Shown: one piece after another, positions 16,296 through 24,894 of the stretch
Layout of the letters: the number at the start of each line of letters is the position of its first letter
Numbering within the stretch: position 1 is the stretch's first letter
From: an uncultured bacterium
GTDB taxonomy: Bacteria; Cloacimonadota; Cloacimonadia; Cloacimonadales; Cloacimonadaceae
Assembly (NCBI GenBank): GCA_937924555.1
Contig: CALDSN010000202.1
Coordinates: 1 to 24,980, forward strand
DNA: 24,980 nucleotides
Direction of reading: 5' to 3'
Program-made: the position numbers and the translations under genes
The notes under the pieces: model-generated
What the model was told of the DNA's origin: nothing
Databases searched by the model: none
Seen by the model: only the letters and a program-made list of their open reading frames with translations

Positions 16296-19088
16296 TTATT
16301 CCACAGGGAAGGAATTGATAAACGAAGTTATGTGTGCGCTGGAGAGGATTGTTCCGACAACCATCACGACCACCATCACCAGCTTGAAGTAGTCCTGTGC
16401 TTTCAGCATACTTACAAGCTCCAGATTACGGGAGAGGTAGGCAGAAGCAGCGTAGAACTCTTCTCCAATCAGGGTATAGTCACAGGTGGTGATGAAGAAA
16501 GGTACCTGTGTGATGGCGTCTGTCGCAGCTATTTGCACAGCTCCGGCTTGGTTACCTGTTTCTGTCAGCAACAGGGCTTCTGCATTGAAATAGCCCATGT
16601 AGAACACGGTTGCCACACGCTCACGCACGGTGATGCCGTTTACCCCGGCGCAGAAGGGGAATTGGTCGCCGGAAACATAGAAGATGTTGTTTTGGTCAAA
16701 GGCATCGCTGCGTCCAACTTCGCTATAGGCACTTTGCACAATCTCTTGAGCCATGGGAAGCACCATATAGTCACAATGCGGGGAGATGAGGCGAATATCG
16801 AACTCAGCTGCTTTCTTCGCTATTTGGCTAAGAATCATCATCGAAGAAATGGTGCACACATCACCCAGAGTTCCCCAACCGGGGACAAACATCAAGGGTC
16901 TGCCCATTTCTGTGGCTCTGCCGATGGCGTTATCTATCTCATGCAAACCTGCGATGGGACGGATATACACATCTTTGCGACGGGTTTGGATTATGGCAAA
17001 AACCAACAGCAATCCAAAGAGGAGAGTGGCTACAAAGGTCATAAGCTTGGTATCGTCCAATATCTCGCTATATGGCATGAACCACTGGTTCTTTTTGTCG
17101 TCCACATAAGTGTCGCTAATCACAAACGCACCGTTACCATCTGTCTTAAGCACTCTGTAGGCATAGCTGCGGAAGTTCTTATCCCGTTCTTTCAGCATAA
17201 TTTTCAGCCATTGTTTGTTATTCTTGGCTTCCTTGGCTTTCAGGTAGGTGGGGTGCTTGGTGATGTAGTTGTAATTTGCTTCCATGCCCTGCAATTGGGC
17301 AGTAAGGGAATCCGGAGCAGAACCGGCGGGATCGGCTTTGATGGCAGCTTTTATCTTGTCTATCTCAGCTTTGGTATCTGCCAGGTCTTTCTCCATTTTG
17401 TCTTTGAATAACGGGATAGCCAACGCAAAGCCGCTATCAGGGACAGCATCGATGTTGATTTGAGTATTTAAGATAAGCTGTTTGCTCTTGGCATCATAAC
17501 CGGTGATTTGCTGATACAACACATCCTCGTAGGGTATATTGTGATCGTAGGCACGGGTAACGGCATTGGTGCGGTTTCCGTACATGAAAGCGGGATCAAA
17601 ATGGTTGCGGGTCATCACATCGATGTATTCTTTGCTGATTGGTTCACCCGCAAGCATCAGGTCTTTGCCCTTGAACAGCTTGTTCACCTTATCGTAAACC
17701 ACGGTTTGCTCCGTGTAATCTTGTTCAAAGGTCTTGTTTCTATCTACTTCCATTGCGATTTGCAGGCGGAAATCGGATAATCCCACATAAGCTTTGGGAA
17801 GTTTGAAGACCAAGGACTTATCCACGAAGAACTCGTCCTTCTCACCAATCTTTTTGCCGTCATTGGTAAGGAAGGTGAAGCGCAGGCGGTCAATCTTATG
17901 ATGCTCGTTATCCGCCAGTTCATAGTTTACGCGAATTGATTTCTTGGCAGGGTTGGTGAAGCTGGCGCTCACCATATAGGCAACGGGCTTACCCAGAGAT
18001 ACTATCAGGTTATCACCCTTGTCGTTGTTTTTATCAACAACCGTAAGCTTGGGAACTGATGGAAGTGTGGACGAATCAATCACCCGGAAGTGTTTGGCTG
18101 CCACGGCTGCGCTTTGCCCATAATAGTCGCTATATGACAGAACAGCTACATAGTCGTCCATATTTGCAGGAAGTGTGATCCCCTCGGCTTTGGTATCGAC
18201 CTGATGGTATAGGGTTCCGGGAGTGTAATAATGAGGTAGTTGGAATAGCTGAGTAGCGGAGGTTTGCCAGTTTTCCGGCAAGGCGGTTGAACCGGGGGTG
18301 GTGATGCTCTTGGGTACAATCCAACCTTCCCAAAGGGCGATATCCGGGCTGGAAACAGCAGGAACCCATTCGAAATTCATGGTGCCCTTATCTGCTACGT
18401 AAGTGCTGAAGAGAATGGCAGAATTATCCGGTGCATTATCCTCGGGCACAATCTTTTGGATTTTGGCATGGGGAAGCAGTTTACCGCGTTCGTTTACGCC
18501 TAATACCGTATAGTAGTATTCCTGTCCGGCAAGTGGATTAGCAAAGATGTATTCGAAGTTATACATCTTTATTCCGGTAAGGATGTCTTCTTTATCCTTG
18601 ATGGGATGGGCAGCTTTATAAAGCTTGCTATTCTTTATGCCGCCGATGAAGTTGTAACGTCCAACAAGAGAGCCTAACAGCTTAGGATCTTGCGGGAATT
18701 TGCGATAAAGCGGGCTTTTAGCATCCTGTTGCTTTTCTTTCTTCATTTTCGTGGGGGCACTCTCGAACTCAATCAGAGGTTGGTCACCACGGTCATAGTA
18801 ATATAAAGCCGGTGCCATAACTCCCATTTTGGGGTCGACATCAACTGTGGTAAGCAGGAAGAGGCTATCGGGCGAAACACCACGATAGACATTATATTGG
18901 ATTATGCGATGAGACTTATCCAGAGGCTTCCATTTCAGGATTATTCCCGCACCATCATCAAAGGGCATATCGGAAGCTGTGAAATCCGATATCTGTCCCT
19001 TAACACTGTCCGGTTTTGCCTGGTCGTTACTGACTAAAGCGAGGGTAAGCAACAAAGCTGCACATAGGGCAAGCAAGGCTTTTTTCAT
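16296..19088 (-). CDS. A2: giant membrane protein with FN3-like ectodomain and DUF6754-like C-terminal domain
   Basis: The protein has 930 residues and is a paralogue of the first gene of the operon. Parts: signal peptide (1-24); FN3-like beta domains, with the motif YNVYRGVSPDSL (65-76) and YYYTVLGVNERG (191-202); a 15-residue block KKEKQQDAKSPLYRK (116-130) shared exactly with A1; further beta domains to about 545; a charged coiled coil (about 560-645); a transmembrane helix (about 681-701) followed by TRRKD, so the next part is probably cytoplasmic; a conserved domain (about 706-897) with IRPIAG, EIDNAIGRATEMGRP, RERVAT, TETGN and FFITTCDYTLIGEE; and a final hydrophobic helix (about 899-918). 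The C-terminal domain resembles DUF6754 from memory. I place the start at 19088, because AAAGGAA lies 7 bases upstream; an in-frame ATG at 19139 lacks this. Function unknown. Confidence 0.85.
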   Translation of the reverse strand: MKKALLALCAALLLTLALVSNDQAKPDSVKGQISDFTASDMPFDDGAGIILKWKPLDKSHRIIQYNVYRGVSPDSLFLLTTVDVDPKMGVMAPALYYYDRGDQPLIEFESAPTKMKKEKQQDAKSPLYRKFPQDPKLLGSLVGRYNFIGGIKNSKLYKAAHPIKDKEDILTGIKMYNFEYIFANPLAGQEYYYTVLGVNERGKLLPHAKIQKIVPEDNAPDNSAILFSTYVADKGTMNFEWVPAVSSPDIALWEGWIVPKSITTPGSTALPENWQTSATQLFQLPHYYTPGTLYHQVDTKAEGITLPANMDDYVAVLSYSDYYGQSAAVAAKHFRVIDSSTLPSVPKLTVVDKNNDKGDNLIVSLGKPVAYMVSASFTNPAKKSIRVNYELADNEHHKIDRLRFTFLTNDGKKIGEKDEFFVDKSLVFKLPKAYVGLSDFRLQIAMEVDRNKTFEQDYTEQTVVYDKVNKLFKGKDLMLAGEPISKEYIDVMTRNHFDPAFMYGNRTNAVTRAYDHNIPYEDVLYQQITGYDAKSKQLILNTQINIDAVPDSGFALAIPLFKDKMEKDLADTKAEIDKIKAAIKADPAGSAPDSLTAQLQGMEANYNYITKHPTYLKAKEAKNNKQWLKIMLKERDKNFRSYAYRVLKTDGNGAFVISDTYVDDKKNQWFMPYSEILDDTKLMTFVATLLFGLLLVFAIIQTRRKDVYIRPIAGLHEIDNAIGRATEMGRPLMFVPGWGTLGDVCTISSMMILSQIAKKAAEFDIRLISPHCDYMVLPMAQEIVQSAYSEVGRSDAFDQNNIFYVSGDQFPFCAGVNGITVRERVATVFYMGYFNAEALLLTETGNQAGAVQIAATDAITQVPFFITTCDYTLIGEEFYAASAYLSRNLELVSMLKAQDYFKLVMVVVMVVGTILSSAHITSFINSFPVE

Positions 19089-19160
19089 ATTCATTTCCTT
19101 TGAAATCACCAGGTGGAACGAAGCGTAACTTCGTCCCACTCCAGTAAGTTCAATGCTGCT

Positions 19161-19763
19161 TTATTTCAGCAACCCCATAACATCATTAACCAAGAATTGG
19201 ATACGGCCGATTAGCAGGGAGATACGAGCCATCACTGTCATACCAAAGGAAGCACCAAAACCAATCATCATATACCACTTACCGACGTTTACAAACTTCC
19301 CATAAGCACCACTATGAGCTTTGGAGAAGAAGAAATAGAGCAACACTGCAATGGTGCCGATGAAGATAAGGAAGAGGTTAACAGTCTCAATGGGCACCAT
19401 ACCCTGGCGCATTTGCACCAAGATGGAGGCATGAATACCGAGGGGCACACCCATACCGATGGACATCATGGAGAAGGCAATCGGATAACGGGAGAGCCAA
19501 CCAAGCTTACGGGAAAAGCGGAACAGATACAGAGTACCCAATATGGCAGGGATAATCAGGATGAAGTTATGCTTCAACACAATTGGTTGCCACAGGAAGG
19601 GCACAAAAATACGTTCGTAAGTAAACACCAAGCCATAGCCGAGGGATATACCCACCAGCAATTGCTCGGACATCTGATAAAAGGGGTTGTCCTTGTACAG
19701 GAAGGAGAAGATACATAAGGTGAAGAAGGCACCTACCAAGTTACTCATTAATTCAAAAGACAT
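19161..19763 (-). CDS. B2: multi-pass membrane protein (about six helices)
   Basis: I recognise no family. The 200 residues hold about six hydrophobic helices: near 5-22, 35-53, 66-82, 92-113, 128-146 and 160-185. They are separated by short loops such as YKDNPF and SRKLGWLSRYP. The C-terminal part (GASFG...ARISLLIGRIQFL) resembles the C-terminal part of B1 (GLGS...TSLKILLGIERSYL), so the two may be distant paralogues. The start ATG 19763 has AAGGGGAGG upstream. It begins 12 bases after the C gene stop and is followed by A2 after 72 bases. It is probably a membrane subunit of the A-B-C complex; transport of a solute or scaffolding are both possible. Confidence 0.82.
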   Translation of the reverse strand: MSFELMSNLVGAFFTLCIFSFLYKDNPFYQMSEQLLVGISLGYGLVFTYERIFVPFLWQPIVLKHNFILIIPAILGTLYLFRFSRKLGWLSRYPIAFSMMSIGMGVPLGIHASILVQMRQGMVPIETVNLFLIFIGTIAVLLYFFFSKAHSGAYGKFVNVGKWYMMIGFGASFGMTVMARISLLIGRIQFLVNDVMGLLK

Positions 19764-19775
19764 TGTTTCCTCCCC

Positions 19776-20957
19776 TTAGTTCTTTGCAGCTTTGGCTTTC
19801 TGGATGAAATAACCAATGTTACCCAAGATGATAAACACAATTATCATGATGTGAGCAACGGACTGCGCATTCATGCCTATACGGGCAACCTTGAATTTGT
19901 ATATGGTGTTGCGGGTTAAACGGTTGATATCGGCAAAGGCAATCTCACCCATTTGATCTCTAAGCTCTGGAGTAATCTTGGTGACATCAATCACGACATT
20001 ATCCCCAGATTGCTCTTTCAGATTGTTAAAGATAGCTGCTTGAGCAGGATACTTGGCGATGAAGCTATCATACTCCTGCTGTGAGAACTCAGCTTTGGTT
20101 TGTGTAGTTATCTTAATCAGCTTTTGGGTGCTTTCATCGTTCAGGATTTCTCTACCGAAGGGACGTCCCGGAAGTAGTTTGTTACCTTCCGCATCCACTT
20201 TGATGCTATAGTCGCGACCAGGTTCGCGATAGGCAGCAAAAACATCCACCATCTTCTCATATTCAGCTGCGCCTTTAAGACCGGCAAGCATACCGATAAG
20301 CTGACCGGATTGCAGGTAGGGATATTCGTCGGCAGCCATAACCGCGGTAACACCGACAGCGACATTCAAGCCGAATTTGGGGCGGGCATAAGTGAACCAT
20401 GCACCACCGGCAGCGGAACCGGAGAACTCTATCACCAGGTTCATCTCGTTATAATTTGTTATACCGTTCATGATGGGCAGGCTTTCCAGTTTACGCCCTT
20501 CTGCATCGGTGCTGATGGTGGTGGCGATGTTATCGCCCATACCAAGAATCATGGCAAGGGCTTGGGGTTTGTAACCAAAGTTACAATAGTCCACACCGCT
20601 CTTGATGTCCGGGTATTCCTCTTTCACATTGTTGATTGCAAAGTCGATGATGGGTGCAGAGGTGGGTGACCAGGTGAGGGCAAACACCTTAATGTTGCGC
20701 TCAAAGCAATGCCTGAGGATTGCCACTTCCATGGGATACAGCTCCGGCATAGTGGAGGCATCGTGGATAACGCTTAGCAGGATAGCACGGTCTTCGCGTC
20801 CGGCAAAGGAATCTATCATCTGATACAAGTTCTCGGTTGGAGGAGAAGTAACATTATCAGAGTTATATGGAATCATCAGGGGGATAATGATAGCAAGAGC
20901 AACCACTATATAGATATAGCGGCGGTCCAGCTTCTGAATGCGTTCAAAAAAGTTCAT
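19776..20957 (-). CDS. C: bitopic membrane protein with central alpha/beta domain
   Basis: Unrecognised; 393 residues. A transmembrane helix (14-30) follows a basic N-terminus, then about 335 residues that are probably extracytoplasmic, then a C-terminal helix (about 367-386) and a basic tail. Residues 57-230 look like an alternating beta/alpha fold: RAILLSVIHD, a helix PMEVAILRHCFE, NIKVFALTWS, a helix starting SAPIIDFAI, YCNFG, then NLVIEFSGSAAGG and VAVGVTAV before SGQLIGMLAG. This order of elements parallels the conserved C-terminal domain of A1/A2. A charged helical region follows (about 280-350). The start is ATG 20957, placed 8 bases after AAGGAGG; upstream in-frame ATGs at 20963 and 21011 are too close to that site or overlap the B1 gene. 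It is the central gene of the operon. Confidence 0.85.
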   Translation of the reverse strand: MNFFERIQKLDRRYIYIVVALAIIIPLMIPYNSDNVTSPPTENLYQMIDSFAGREDRAILLSVIHDASTMPELYPMEVAILRHCFERNIKVFALTWSPTSAPIIDFAINNVKEEYPDIKSGVDYCNFGYKPQALAMILGMGDNIATTISTDAEGRKLESLPIMNGITNYNEMNLVIEFSGSAAGGAWFTYARPKFGLNVAVGVTAVMAADEYPYLQSGQLIGMLAGLKGAAEYEKMVDVFAAYREPGRDYSIKVDAEGNKLLPGRPFGREILNDESTQKLIKITTQTKAEFSQQEYDSFIAKYPAQAAIFNNLKEQSGDNVVIDVTKITPELRDQMGEIAFADINRLTRNTIYKFKVARIGMNAQSVAHIMIIVFIILGNIGYFIQKAKAAKN

Positions 20958-20973
20958 CTTCATCTCCTCCTTA

Positions 20974-21603
20974 TCAATCCCCGCCACCCAAATAGGAGCG
21001 CTCAATACCAAGTAATATCTTTAGCGAGGTGGCGACTGAGCCCAGACCCACACCCAAGGCGATTCCGCGCTTGGAAGCGAGGTTTGGCACATCCAGAATC
21101 CACTGCGACACGGTGGGCAAATGCTTGGAGATTTTCACGCCAAGGGGAACCTGAGCCAACATCACAAATATGGCAGCAGCGAGCAGCACCGTAGCTTCCA
21201 GTGAGCGAGCACGGAAGGCTTTGTAGGCGGCAGAAGCCATATAGAAAGCAAGCAGCGAGAACATCGTGGCACTCATAGGCATCTGCATGTTCTCGAACAT
21301 CCACATCAACAAGCCACCTTTCTGCATACCGCCAATTAAGCCGGCAAGGGCTGTGACTATGAACCCGGCAAAGAAGAAATAGCTATATTGCCACTTTGGT
21401 GCCCGCCGTTTAATCTTGCTGCTGTGCATCATAGATAAACTGATTATGCCCAATAAGGCGGCAAAGGGAGCAGAAGCATAGCTCCATGGAACGTAGAACT
21501 TATTATAGAAGTCATCCTGGAGGAACTTGTGGGGGCTGAAAGCATACGCCACGAAGATAAGTCCGCCAAAGATTACGATGAATAATGGTATTGTCTTTTT
21601 CAT
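20974..21603 (-). CDS. B1: multi-pass membrane protein (five to six helices)
   Basis: No family is recognised. The 209 residues have hydrophobic helices near 5-21, 42-60, 73-92, 110-128, 136-155 and a less certain one at 178-195. The tail ends in LGGGD. Basic loops (SSKIKRRAPKWQ and KAFRARSLE) suggest which sides face the cytoplasm. The C-terminal ATSLKILLGIERSYL segment recalls ARISLLIGRIQFL of B2. The gene starts 11 bases after the A1 stop with TGAGGC upstream, and ends 16 bases before C. It is probably a membrane subunit working with A1. Confidence 0.82.
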   Translation of the reverse strand: MKKTIPLFIVIFGGLIFVAYAFSPHKFLQDDFYNKFYVPWSYASAPFAALLGIISLSMMHSSKIKRRAPKWQYSYFFFAGFIVTALAGLIGGMQKGGLLMWMFENMQMPMSATMFSLLAFYMASAAYKAFRARSLEATVLLAAAIFVMLAQVPLGVKISKHLPTVSQWILDVPNLASKRGIALGVGLGSVATSLKILLGIERSYLGGGD

Positions 21604-21614
21604 ATAAGCCTCAT

Positions 21615-24554
21615 TTATTTAAGCGGTAGTAAGTCGTTTAATCCGGTGAACTGGAAAGTGGAAAGCACGGCACCTGCGATCATCACGACCAAGATAAAGA
21701 ACTTAAAGTAATCCTGTGCTTTCAGAGTTCCCAATAACATTGGTTCTCTATTCAAATAGGCAGAGGCGGCATAAAGCTCCTCTCCGATCAAGGTATAGTC
21801 GCAAGTGGTGATGAAGAACGGCACCTGGGTAACAGCATCGGTTCCGGCAATCTGCACAGCTCCCACGGCGTTTCCTGTTTCTGTCATCAACAGTGCTTCT
21901 GCAGCGAAGTAACCCAGGAAGAAGTTGGTTGCCATGCGCTCACGAATCATGAAACCATTCACACCGGCAACATAGGCAAACTGGGCATTGGTGAGGTAGA
22001 ACACGCTATTCTTATCGAAGGTATCGGGTCTGCCGACAGAATAGTGTGCCTCACGCACGATTTCCTGGGCTATGGGCAGCAGGATATAATCATAACACGG
22101 CACGATGAGCTTGGTGTCATATTCTGCAGCACGCTTTGCCACCAACCCCAGGATACCCATGGAAGCGATGGTAGCCACATCTGCCAGACCACCGATACCC
22201 ATGCAATACAGCATCGGACGACCCATTTCTGTAGCTCTGCCGATGGCATTGTCAATTTCCTGAATACCGGCGATGGGGCGGATATACAGGTCTTTACCAC
22301 GCTTTGCCAGGTTCACAAAGACCAACACCATAGCACCGAACAACACCGTGGCAAAGAGGGTGACTATCTTGTTGCGGTCAAACCACTCGGAAACAGGCTT
22401 CAGATATTTAATATCTTCTCCATCCTTGGGCATCTCGCTTTCCACAAACATTCCTTTACCATCGGTTTTCACCACCTGATAGCTGTTATATCTGCTATAA
22501 TCTTCACGGATTTTGGCAATATAGCGCATGCGACTGCGTTTGCTCTTTATCGCATTGGCTTTCTTAAGCTCTGCATTTTCGCTATATGCGGCAAGCTGTT
22601 TGCCCAAGCGCTCAATTTGGCTATCAATTTGAGCTGCCATGGCGGGATCCGGCACGGCTGCTTTTTGCGCTGTCATCTCTGCTATTTGGGCTTTCAAATC
22701 ATCCACTTTCTTCTTGGCTTGGCTTGCGCCAAGTTCCGGGAAGAGGCTGGTTTCTATTCTTGTTTCGTTTTTCTTGTCATAAGTGAGGTCTATATCGGCA
22801 GAAAGCAGTGCCAGCGGAGTCTTGATATCTCCTGCTTTAAGCTTTCTGGCTTTACGTTCCATTCCTTGGTTACCTTGAATAAGGGTAATCAAAGAATCTC
22901 CCTTGGCGAAGCTGAAGCCCATAACCGGCTTTTGCAACACGCTGGGATAGGGAATGGTTACATCAAGGTTGTTATCGAAAGAAGTGTTCTTTTTCACCAA
23001 ACTCAAGCTAGGGGATGCCACGGCCTTGCGATACACCACATTGCTTATTTTGGAGACATCCAGTCCATTACGATACAAAGCTTTGGTGGGCATAATCGTC
23101 ATCATGGAGCTGTCGAACATCATGTCTTGTTCCAGCACATAGTCTTTGGGTATTTCCGGTACTCCCTTCATGGTCATCTTCACCCGGAAGCCCTTCTTGT
23201 AATCATAATCTTTGGGAAGCTTCACCACCAGCTTGTTGTCCTGGTAAAACTCGTTCACCTTGGCGAAAGCAGTCTTGTCACCTTTCTTGAAGAACTCAAA
23301 GTAGATGTTTTTAACCTTCTGAGTCTCAGTTTTGTTAAGCTGATAGTTCACCCGGATTTTGCTGAATTTATTATCCAGAGCTGTGGTTTTCACCACAAAG
23401 CAGATTGGATTGTCCCATGTGACAGTGAGACGGTCACCCTTGTCATTCGGCTTATCGTCTATAGCAAACTTTGCCATGGGAGGTAAGGCGGCACTGCTGC
23501 TCATTCTGGGGACAGACAGCGGAGAGAAACTGCTAAAGCCATCATAGTCCATCAGCTCAAGGCTGTAACGTGCATTGGCAAAAGCGGTAACCGGCATCTC
23601 GGTGGGGATGTTGACACTGGTAAAGTTCTTCAACGAGCCGCTACCCACTCCACCTTGGGCTATTACATTGGTTTTGCCCTGCAGAACTTCAGGATTTTGC
23701 TTCATGGCTGCCCACATCGTATCACTGATGGCAGGAAGCTGATGGATGCGATATTGGGCTATGTCGTCTTTGTATAGGGGATATTCCCACTCAAACTGCA
23801 TGGTTTTCTTGTCTTCCAAAACCACACTGTACAGTGCAGGTGAGGGATCGGGAGGATTGGGCAGGGGGGTACCGGCAGTTATCTCAGCCGGTTGTTGGAA
23901 TTTGTTACGCTCATTAACCGCCACCACAGTGTAGTAATACTTTTCTCCGGGCTTCAGGAAGCACAACACGGATTGTTCATTATCCTTCAAGCCGGCATAA
24001 GTGTCTCCGCTTTCCGGAATCTTTCCATCCGGTCCGGGTGTGGTGGGCTTATCTGTTGTGAACTTTTTGCTGGAATAATAGTATTTACCTTTGTCCACCA
24101 TGGATAGCAGCGAGAACTTGCCTGCCATTTCGGACAGGAAGGGAATGTCGCGGGGCATCTTGCGATAAAGTGGACTCTTGGCATCCTGTTGCTTCTCTTT
24201 CTTGAGATGGCGGGGGGATGTTATATCAATGAATTCTGATCCGGCATTGTCATAATAATACATCTTCTCCGAGGCAACCCCTATCTTTACGTTGACGGGG
24301 ATAGCATCGAGGAAGAATAGTTTATCCGGACTAACTCCGCGGTAGATGCGGTATTCAATTATCCTCTTGGAACGTTCCAATGGCTTCCAGGACAACACCA
24401 ATCCGCTTCCGTCATCCGCAAGCACATCATTAACCTGAAAGTCTTTCACAACAAACTGATCTTTGTCTCCCTGCTTTTGTGCAATAATCACCGTGCCAAG
24501 CACTGTGAAAGCCAATAGCAGGAGTAAGATCAAACGACGTCTGTCCAACCTCAT
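21615..24554 (-). CDS. A1: giant membrane protein with FN3-like ectodomain and DUF6754-like C-terminal domain
   Basis: First gene of the operon, 979 residues. Parts: signal sequence with a basic N-terminus (RLDRRRLILLLLLAF); FN3-like beta domains with YRIYRGVSPDKL (68-79) and KYYYTVVAVNER (205-216); the block KKEKQQDAKSPLYRK at 118-132, identical to A2; beta-rich domains to about 600; a coiled coil (about 610-690); a transmembrane helix (about 728-749) followed by AKRGKD, putting the rest in the cytoplasm; the conserved domain (about 755-945) with IRPIAG, EIDNAIGRATEMGRP, RERMAT, TETGN and FFITTCDYTLIGEE; and a final hydrophobic helix (about 950-968). Conservation against A2 is clearly higher in the C-terminal domain than in the ectodomain. 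The start ATG 24554 has TAGGAG 8-10 bases upstream. The C-terminal domain resembles DUF6754 from memory; function unknown. Confidence 0.87.
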   Translation of the reverse strand: MRLDRRRLILLLLLAFTVLGTVIIAQKQGDKDQFVVKDFQVNDVLADDGSGLVLSWKPLERSKRIIEYRIYRGVSPDKLFFLDAIPVNVKIGVASEKMYYYDNAGSEFIDITSPRHLKKEKQQDAKSPLYRKMPRDIPFLSEMAGKFSLLSMVDKGKYYYSSKKFTTDKPTTPGPDGKIPESGDTYAGLKDNEQSVLCFLKPGEKYYYTVVAVNERNKFQQPAEITAGTPLPNPPDPSPALYSVVLEDKKTMQFEWEYPLYKDDIAQYRIHQLPAISDTMWAAMKQNPEVLQGKTNVIAQGGVGSGSLKNFTSVNIPTEMPVTAFANARYSLELMDYDGFSSFSPLSVPRMSSSAALPPMAKFAIDDKPNDKGDRLTVTWDNPICFVVKTTALDNKFSKIRVNYQLNKTETQKVKNIYFEFFKKGDKTAFAKVNEFYQDNKLVVKLPKDYDYKKGFRVKMTMKGVPEIPKDYVLEQDMMFDSSMMTIMPTKALYRNGLDVSKISNVVYRKAVASPSLSLVKKNTSFDNNLDVTIPYPSVLQKPVMGFSFAKGDSLITLIQGNQGMERKARKLKAGDIKTPLALLSADIDLTYDKKNETRIETSLFPELGASQAKKKVDDLKAQIAEMTAQKAAVPDPAMAAQIDSQIERLGKQLAAYSENAELKKANAIKSKRSRMRYIAKIREDYSRYNSYQVVKTDGKGMFVESEMPKDGEDIKYLKPVSEWFDRNKIVTLFATVLFGAMVLVFVNLAKRGKDLYIRPIAGIQEIDNAIGRATEMGRPMLYCMGIGGLADVATIASMGILGLVAKRAAEYDTKLIVPCYDYILLPIAQEIVREAHYSVGRPDTFDKNSVFYLTNAQFAYVAGVNGFMIRERMATNFFLGYFAAEALLMTETGNAVGAVQIAGTDAVTQVPFFITTCDYTLIGEELYAASAYLNREPMLLGTLKAQDYFKFFILVVMIAGAVLSTFQFTGLNDLLPLK

Positions 24555-24611
24555 ACGCTGTAACTCCTATTCTATGAATTAATTCTCATACATTTCTACA
24601 TCTGTCCAAAG

Positions 24612-24627
24612 GCTGTAACCGTGCCAA
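24612..24627 (-). promoter_or_regulatory. Candidate sigma-54-type promoter of the operon
   Basis: On the minus strand TTGGCACGGTTACAGC has the -24 element TTGGCACG and a GG-N10-GC spacing. The -12 element (ACAGC) is weaker than the usual TTGC. A start of transcription about 12 bases downstream would leave a leader of about 45 bases before ATG 24554. A TTGACA sits just upstream (24636-24631), so a sigma-70-type promoter is the alternative, but I see no good -10 box at the right distance. Confidence 0.35.
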
Positions 24628-24798
24628 TTGTGTCAATCTCTTTTTTATAGGGCAGGCTTCGCCACGGTAAATCAACCAGCTCACCTGATTTCGGTACTTA
24701 CCTGAACTTCTGGTGGTACACGGATTGCTCCAATTGTTTGACTCAGTGGCAGCACAGACATTGAGCATTCCCTATAGCTTGCCTATTGATATACGGTA

Positions 24799-24849
24799 GA
24801 GATGCGGTTGCAATACCCAGCACTTTGCTGGGAGGCGCAACCGCATCTC
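24799..24849. repeat. Two-part hairpin: 13-bp outer and 7-bp inner perfect stems
   Basis: GAGATGCGGTTGC (24799-24811) is the exact complement of 24837-24849. Inside it, CCCAGCA (24816-24822) pairs with TGCTGGG (24826-24832) over a CTT loop. There is no T-run. It is probably a palindromic intergenic repeat, although a leader or attenuator structure cannot be excluded. Confidence 0.85.
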
Positions 24850-24894
24850 AAGCGTAACCCCATAAGCAAGGGTTTAGAAAGAGTATATCGGATC

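Noticed and set aside
15858..17411. A 517-codon open frame on the plus strand opposite rex and A2
   Set aside because: It is antisense to two clearly recognisable genes, is unusually rich in His, Gln, Gly and Cys, has no recognisable domain, and arises from the codon use of the real genes.
22044..23486. A 480-codon open frame on the plus strand opposite A1
   Set aside because: It is a shadow of A1: same antisense frame relation, His/Cys-rich composition, and no signal or domain.
24586..24768. 60-codon minus-strand frame upstream of A1
   Set aside because: It covers the candidate promoter, lacks a ribosome-binding site and shows no protein-like pattern.
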